In this document: piece by piece, positions 57,164 through 64,000 of the stretch
Layout: each line of letters opens with the position of its first letter
Numbering within the stretch: position 1 is the stretch's first letter
Assembly: GCA_030268105.1 (NCBI GenBank)
Contig: BSDZ01000017.1
Coordinates: forward strand, 434,001-498,000
DNA length: 64,000 nt
DNA from: Volvox africanus
Taxonomy: Eukaryota > Chlorophyta > Chlorophyceae > Chlamydomonadales > Volvocaceae
Direction: 5' to 3'
Notes under the pieces: generated by a model
Databases searched by the model: none
The model's input: the letters and a program-made list of their open reading frames with translations, nothing else
Told to the model about the DNA's origin: nothing
Made by a program: the position numbers and the translations under genes

Positions 57164-59249
57164 GCGTGTGCAGACCTATTTTGACAACCAATTGTCATCA
57201 GTGTGGTGTCACTTCATGCCTCCCCGCAGCCTTGTGAAACACAGGTTGCGGCGCAGTAGCTGCCGCAATGGGAATGGTTGGATGTATGGGCATCCGTGGA
57301 TTTAGCAGTGAAGGGGATCTCGAGTAATATCAGGGCCAACATTGTTAAGCTCAGGACCCCATCTAGTAACTCTCAGAGTGGTCGGGGCATCACGGCCATC
57401 CCCTACTAGACCAAAATCGCCGTTCCTAGTTGCCATAGGATGCCATGGTGGATGTGGTGGCGAATCCGGTAGATGAGGTGAATGCCGTGGTGGTAGATGA
57501 GGCGAATGTGAGGTATGCAGCTGATGTTATGGATATGATCGTGGTGTTTGCCATGATAGCGCCAGTGGCTAGCATTTGCGATTGTGGCGCATCTTTGGTT
57601 TAGTGAAACCCAAATATCATTGCGTGTGCATCTTGGATCCCTGTGCCTAAAACTGTTTGGATATGGTACCAGTGTATTTGGCGGGATATGGGGGGACTAA
57701 GTGGGTGAGGGACTAAACACACAGTAAGTGAGCTGGGCAGGGTATGTCCCCGCTATAATGTAGCATCACGTGTGCCTTCTCTGTTTGGTGTGCTCTTGCC
57801 TCAACGTAACAGGTGTAATGCAGAGGGCTTGGAGACGGAAAGCCAATTAGGCACATGTTTTTGTGCTATGACTTTTAGTCGCATAAACAATAAAACATAA
57901 CTGTTAACTAACATTGACGTACTGTGTGAAGACGGGTTGCAGGAGGGTTTCCAGCAACCTGAGGTGTGTTGGAGGTTGGTTGTGGGTTTTGGATACGCTT
58001 CGGACCCACTTTCACCCTCAACGCCGGTTTTCAGGTTAGCGATATGTACTGCAACCCATCATGTACTACGGACCGTTATAGAAAGCGAATTGTGCTCCTT
58101 CGAGGCATTTGTACGCGAGGGGTTCTGCCTTTCTAAATACACAACACCGCTCTCCCGATGAGAAAGGATCGTACAGGTAGGAGTGGGGAAAGAGTCGTAC
58201 AGGAAGGTGCAATATCTTGGATCTATGAGCCGTGATCGAAATCCTAGCGCGCAATTGCCAGTCGGCAGTCCCAACCAGTCTGGGAGCCATTGCATTGCGT
58301 TGTTAGGAGAAAAGCACATGCTGCGCAAAGCTGTTCCTGAAGACTTCACCAACAGTCACAAGAGCGGGACCAGGAGGGCCTTGATTGATGAGGGGGAGTG
58401 TTATTGCCGTTGACCATCTTTACCGATCTGTACCTGCACCGGGGACATCGTTTCAAGATATCGAGTATTTGAAAGAGTTCTAAATTCGACCTACCCTTGC
58501 CAGATAGTACTCTCTTCATACTGCACCATTTGGATTGGCCCCTCATTGAGTTCAAGCAAATCTTCTCTCTCGGACTCACTCTTGCCAAACTGACGGATTG
58601 GGCTCCATTTGCGTTATCACATTACGACATTTCTCTTCTTTCTCGTGGTCATGGCTTGGCGGCAACCACGACAGCGCGGGATGACGATGCCGCACGCTTC
58701 CAGGCTACTTCAGCGAGTTGGCCGCACCCTACTTTGCGTTTCACTCAGCGCACAGAGCAGCTTAGAAAGTGAAAACCACTTTCCTTAACACCCCGCATGG
58801 CTCTTGACCCCCTATTCTGTACGACCCGAGTCCTACCGGCCACAAACAACAATAACAAAGCACCATCAGTCACATCTTCCCGCCCGGGAATTCGCCACAC
58901 CGATGGTTATTCATGATTGACGCAAGAGCCACCTTCATGCAGTAGGCCGTTGGCGCTACAATGCTATACACCTATCTGTCAGCCTGCCTAACCTGCTCAG
59001 TGCAGCTCAGCTCAGGCCCCAAGCGCTTTCCTTCATTCCCTAGGAAAGAAGCTGCACCCCTGCTCTTCAGCGTCCAACGACCTTATTTGAAAACAGCTGA
59101 ACCACCACTCATACCAGCTCACCTCCTGTTCCAACAACATGAAGGCCTTTTCGATTTCAAAATGCCGGAATTTAAAAGGCACAAGGATCCGTACACACAC
59201 ACACACACGGCTCCGGCCTCACCGCCCCCGCACCTGCTCTCACCAGCCC
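57164..59249. other. Region without a recognised gene
   Basis: No supported exon. It includes a degenerate GATGAGGTGAATGCCGTGGTGG-like repeat near 57446-57525. Open frames near 58059-58772 on both strands lack known domains. It should contain the 3' UTR of the exonuclease gene. Retroelement debris is possible. Confidence 0.35.
59193..59208. repeat. (CA)n microsatellite
   Basis: Eight CA units just downstream of the exonuclease stop codon. Confidence 0.9.
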
Positions 59250-62200
59250 TCAGTCGGTTCCATTTGCTGCGTCCTGGGATCGCCGTCTGTGAAACTCTTC
59301 TCCATCTTTTCTGTTTGCCTGTTCTTTGGCAGTACTCGGCAACTCGTACAGCCGTCCACAGGTGCTACAGGCGGCAAACCGCGGTGAGTGGCCTGTGGCT
59401 ACGCAGTGGTCTCGGTGCTGCTGCAGGTTAGCAGAGGAGCGGCCGCAGGAGGGGTGGTCGCAGTGCAATGGCCCGGGCAGCAGCAGCTCGCCAATGGGGC
59501 TGCGACAGTTGGGGCAGGGGCTCGGCGAGGAGTGCCACAACCGCAGCGCCCGGAACAGCTGGCCCGCTACCAGCACATCGCTGCACGCAAATATATTGAT
59601 CATAGGTAAGAGGTAAAACAATTGAAGTTGAGCAATGTGACAAAGAAATAACCAACTGAAAGTACCGGAAGTCAACGTTGGTGGGTCACAGGCCCGGTTC
59701 GGGGAGGGGTGATGGCGGTACGTTTTCAGGTCATTAGACCCATCCGGCCAACTGCCGTGCCATGCCGGGTCAGTTGGGACTCTCTGAGAAAGGATGGGTG
59801 GGGAGCAGTCCAGGGTCTTGGCAATGCTGGTGGGGTGGGGACCAGAGGTTCCAGCAAAAATCTCGGGCCAGAACGATGCCTATGACTTGTGATCCCGTTA
59901 GCCCCAACTGCTTATCTCATGATTCTACGGCGTACACCCACATCCAAAACCACCACAAATGGGAACCGCCACCCTCCAGGCCTTCCCACCCACTCCAGGT
60001 CAACGTAAATCTAGGCAAGATAACCGCCACGTGTTCTCCCGGTCCCTGCATGCTCTCTCTCTCCCTGCGCCGCTCGAACAGAAAGCGAGGCCATCATTGC
60101 TACCTCACTCCCTAGAACTCCGCCTTCGTCTCCACGGGTCCAGGTCGCCTGCCTCAACCCCTGGTCCCTTGCTTCAACCACAGACCGAACCCCCTACTCA
60201 CAGGCTTGCGTACTTCAGCTGGTGGTTGCTAAGCTGCGGCGCCGCCCAGTTCGACCTGCTAATGGACTTCGACTTGGGCAGCACGATGCCCAATACCTTC
60301 TGCGACAGGCGGGACAGCCCGAAGCCGTGATATCCCAGGCTGGCCGCCACCTCCTGCGGACGTCAGGGAACGAGAGGCAGTTGGCACAAAGTAAAGGACT
60401 GTACATAAGAATATGTAAACAAACACAGGTCGAGGACGAACAGGGCCCTCAAATCTCCTTCCCCCCATTCCGACAAGCTCCCTGCCAATAGGGTCATGAG
60501 TTTTCATCATGAACCACATTTTCTCTATTTATTATTAATATTTGGTATATAAATATAAATATAAATATATATGTCGATGGACGGTGACGACCGCAATTAA
60601 AGTGACCTGCGAGCTGACCAGTAGCGGAGTTGACGCCTTAGTTGATTGGCAGATTCCGCTGGATGCTGGTGGTGGGTGCTGAACCTGGGAAAACCACTGA
60701 TTTCGGAGAAGTCGGCATGGGAGACTGGATGAGGGTGCCCCGAAACACCGGGGAAGGTAGAGACTGCCAGGTTAGTGGCCACGGGTGATGTACCCCCCTA
60801 TCCTACACACACATATATAATTTACAGATTGCACGTGCATGCGGTGACTCGCATTCTCCAGCGATAACTCAAATGATGTTCTGCGTTCGTTGTGCAGCCG
60901 CATGCAAACGCTGCCATATCGGGGAGCGACCGAAACATGGACACAACAAGCCTTTGTCGGCGCACAAGCAAGCCCTGGACGCATTCTTACGCTGCGGCTA
61001 GAGCATATGCAGTGCGCTACCAAACACGGGCCTCCAATGATACAGCGATCCCACTGGGTTCATCTACGCCAATGTACGGCCCTCGTAGTGCTCGCTATCC
61101 CACCAAACCCCTCCCACTATTTGACCGGCTCCCATAGCTCTCACTCTTGTCCACGTACTGCTGCCTACCGTTAGGCGTCCAGCCCTCGCCATAACTATGC
61201 GTTTGTATGTTCCGCTTTGTTGTTTTAGATAGCTGTGCTTATGTTCCGCCAACTTATTTTCCCATCATAGTGATGCACCTTCGTTTGCCTTATCTTCAGG
61301 TTCTCACTTAAGCCTGTACTGAGTAATTCGTCTACTTTCCATTACTTTCTATGTAAAATGTCTTAATAAAATTTCAAGGGTTTTTAGTCTGCTGTTTAAG
61401 TTGGGCAGCGACACAGCCTTCATCAGCTAACAGGTCATTTGCAGCCCCCCAATTAATCTGATTTTTCCTCAATTCCATTAAATACTGTACCCCTCCCCAC
61501 AGTTTCATCGTAGAACGCCCCTCTCACCCTCCCCCACCTGCAAGTCCAGGAAGCGGCGGAAGTCAGCTCGCCCCAATCCGAACGTGCCCCGCATCTTGGA
61601 CTCGTCCGCTGAGTCCCACCCGAAACCCAGCACCACATGGCCGGGGTCCTCCAGGAAGCTCCGTAGCTCTGAAGGCAGCAAGTAGCCCATACAGCTGGTT
61701 CGCACCACGAGACACACGGAGCCAGAGGACACCTGAAGCAGCGCCACAGGGGACACCCGACCAGAAACGGTTTCCGGGCGCCACTCCAGGTCGATAGCCA
61801 CCACCCGGTCCTATGGTCCAGTAATGAGGGGAAGGGCAGCAGAAGGGAACCACCACGACGTCAGGGTGAACCATCAGGAGGAGCAGACAGCGCCTCTGAT
61901 ATGGGCGGGTTTAATGGAGGACTCACATGCCAGGATGGAAGCCCTCCGAAGCACACACCGGATATGTTTTGCAACGAGGAGAAGCTGATCCCACCTCCCT
62001 TGGGACGGAAAAAAGGGAGGTGGGATCTAGACACCTGCTGGGTCCGGAAACGTATGGGGCACACCAGGTCAGGTCCATCATACGGGTCCAAGCCCATAAT
62101 CCCTTTTCCACTCGCTGTAAGGACCCCTTCCCATGGCAGAAGGTTCCAACCGAGCACCGCCTGCCGCACCCACGCACGGTAGCCACCTGCATGCCCGCCT

Positions 62201-63971
62201 TTAGGTTGCGCAGCGCATCCCCAATGTGTTGCTCGTTCTCCACCACGTAAGTCACCAGCCCCTGCGACATAACGGCGGTCCAGAAGAAATAGAGTGCTTT
62301 ATGAAATGTAGATGGCTCTCGGACTGAATCCGCACCTACCCTTATAGGACTAGGCTATCGTGTGTAGCCTCAGCCTGACACACCGACGGCGCATCAAATT
62401 TAACCCACCGACACCCCCATGTGGCGGCGCACTGCCTCAAAAGCCGCAACAGGGAAATCATTCGCTTTTATGGCGAAATATCGAATTACTCACCACCCGC
62501 TGCCAAGTCTCCACCCACCTGTGGCGACTATATTCGCACCTGTGGCAGTAACATCTTCTCGTATCCCCTTGCCAGGCTGAAGCGCTGCAACGACCCCGCC
62601 GGCTCATCAAAAACTGGCTGAGGGTAAACAGCCGGCCAGAGAGCAGGCGGTCGGAAATAAGAGTTTGATACGGGGTAAAGAGAAGTACTGTGCTCAGGGA
62701 TCGCCAGCTCGCGACCTAGATCAGACAAAGATAAGCAACGCCGTCACCACCGCTATTCGCATCACCCTCATTATTGCCACCTGCTGTCCCCGCTGCCTGA
62801 GATCCCGCTTCTCTGGCATCCCGCCCCTCTCCCCACTCCATCACAGTCGCAAGTGGCCAGGAGCCCGCAGCTCAGATTGTCACGCTGTACTGAAAGCCCG
62901 CGCTTGTCAGGATGCGGTATGTACCTGCCAGTTGATGGGCTGCAGGGTAACTTCAAAGCTGCACCACACGGGTTCCAATGATGCGGATTTGTAGTCTGCC
63001 GCCTGTCCACTGGCATCAGCGGCACTGGAGTCCGTATACATCGCCGATGAAGTCCCCAAGCGGAACCCCTTCATCGACGACGACGCAGCTGCTGCGGCGA
63101 CCTGCAGCTTCGCCTTGCATCCCCGGGCCGGGTCACATGGAGGCACCTGGGTTGTCGCCGCTCTTGTCAATGGCTGAGCCACTGCGGTCACAGCCGGAGC
63201 AAATAGACCTGCAGCCAGACTGCTTGTGACAGCAGCGGACAGACTCAACCTCGCACGCTTGGTTGGCGGACCCGGCAAGTGCACTAGCTGACGTGCCACA
63301 GCAAAACTGGCAACAGTGGCGTGCACCGGGCCGGGCGGCGAACTCGCCGGCCCCACTGCAGCAGCCTTTGCTGCTGCGTTGGCAGTTTGAGTGGGTTTCC
63401 CCTCTCCAGCGTGTGCTTGCGAGTCCGCTTGCTGCCGCAATACCGACATGCCCCCCAGGATGTCAGAGGGGATGTCCACCTGATGAGATAGGGGGATCGG
63501 GATGGCGTTGCGGGCGGCTGCGAAGGTATCAGCTGAGGCAGACGGAAGGTCAGGGCTGTTGAAGGCGCTGTCCGTAATGCGGCAGTTGTAGAGGGCAGCG
63601 CTGGACGAACATAAGTAGCGGCCGCCGGGTTTGGCTTCAACTGAGCCCACCCGGCCGAAACGCGCTGTCAGCAGCGCCTCTGCCGCCTGTCGCTTTGCAC
63701 TTTTAGCAAAAGACAAATGAGCGCTTATACCGGATAACGCGAGTTGCTGCTTCGCTGTGCCACGACTATGCCCCTGGTGATCGGATCGCGTCTCCCTCTC
63801 ACTCTGCCCAAAAAGCTTCCTCTTTGTGCGGAAGCTGGATTCGTCGCTCGGTGAATCGTCGTGCCTCCTGGCCCATGCATTGGCCCCTGCGCAAATCCCT
63901 GACGGTACTGCCTGTCCGACAGCCAAGGCGGTGCTGCCGAACAGTTCCGCGTCAGTTGACGCCCGCCTCAT
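59250..63971 (-). CDS. D-E-D-Dy 3'-5' exonuclease domain protein (RNase D/WRN-exonuclease type), 6 exons
   Basis: Minus-strand exons 63971-62925, 62617-62540, 62261-62187, 61810-61538, 60353-60202, 59580-59250; 651 aa, all phases matching. The exonuclease fold spans about 376-560: GLVTYVVENEQHIGDAL, motif I VVAIDLEW (D407, E409), motif II GFGWDSADESKM (D466), and motif III KYASLDVLVAGQLF (Y539-D543). The segment KVLGIVLPKSKSISRSNW followed by AAPQLSNHQLKYA is typical of plant WRN-exonuclease-like proteins. Such enzymes digest DNA or RNA 3' ends with two metal ions held by the acidic residues, all present. A Cys/His-rich tail (CPNCRSP, HCDHPSCGR, HRDHC, CSTCG) probably binds zinc. The N-terminal 349 residues (one exon) are a low-complexity Ala/Ser-rich region of no known family. 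The gene start is near the window edge; ATG 63971 is the first in frame, but upstream exons cannot be excluded. Confidence 0.85.
60538..60575. repeat. AT-rich (ATAAAT)n stretch in an intron
   Basis: Short run of TATAAATATAAATATAAAT in the longest intron of the exonuclease gene. Confidence 0.8.
61987..62027. repeat. Perfect 15-bp inverted repeat in an exonuclease-gene intron
   Basis: Arms 61987-62001 and 62013-62027 are exact reverse complements around an 11-base loop, in the intron between exons 62261-62187 and 61810-61538. Confidence 0.95.
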
Positions 63972-64000
63972 GGTTTCGGCTGTAAAACTCCATACTCCAT

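Noticed and set aside
1..64000. tRNA, rRNA, CRISPR arrays, bacterial operons outside the insert
   Set aside because: None seen. No cloverleaf, no regularly spaced direct repeats and no rRNA-like stretch were noticed by eye; a covariance search was not possible.

Overview
The window is nuclear DNA of a green alga, most likely a volvocine (Chlamydomonas/Volvox-type) species. This is inferred from intron-rich genes with GT-AG introns, TGTAA-type polyadenylation signals, two cilium genes, a thylakoid rhodanese-like gene, alanine/glycine/serine-rich low-complexity coding exons and Ty3/gypsy relics. Almost no gene here is one open frame. I assembled gene models by hand from splice signals, reading phase and protein similarity; exon lists are in the entries.

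Layout. 506-1570 (-): intronless unknown gene. 1899-7044 (+): YIP1-family Golgi membrane protein, 9 exons. 8367-11141 (-): MPDU1-type PQ-loop protein, 6 exons. 11423-14615 (+): F-box protein, 6 exons. 16445-17155 (-): CFAP418 (C8orf37). 17641-19087 (+): RABL2 small GTPase, 4 exons. 20559-21154 (+): undescribed small protein of about 89 aa, 4 exons. 21132-40052 (-): one giant RING-finger gene, about 25 exons and about 3,080 aa. 40478-47497 (+): TROL-like thylakoid rhodanese protein, 12 exons. 48-50 kb (-): unresolved exons. 50.6-51.3 kb (-): decayed Ty3/gypsy integrase. 52.89-56.535 kb: AT-rich bacterial insert. 56.87-57.16 kb (-): gag-type zinc knuckle. 59250-63971 (-): DEDDy 3'-5' exonuclease, 6 exons.

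The most striking element is the 3.6-kb AT-rich insert. It is a mosaic of broken, intronless bacterial genes of Rickettsiales type: sensor kinase C-terminus, AddB lacking its start, MnmA lacking its end, PotD N-terminus and a RelA/SpoT piece. They are joined end to end and flanked by retroelement debris and host DNA. This looks like endosymbiont DNA captured by an algal chromosome; a chimeric assembly must be excluded. Volvocine algae are known hosts of Rickettsiaceae endosymbionts.

Most host genes sit in divergent (head-to-head) pairs with short gaps: unknown/YIPF, MPDU1/F-box, CFAP418/RABL2 and RING/TROL. CFAP418 and RABL2 are both cilium genes sharing a 485-bp intergenic region. YIPF and MPDU1 act in the secretory system, TROL in the thylakoid, and the F-box and RING proteins probably in ubiquitin transfer.
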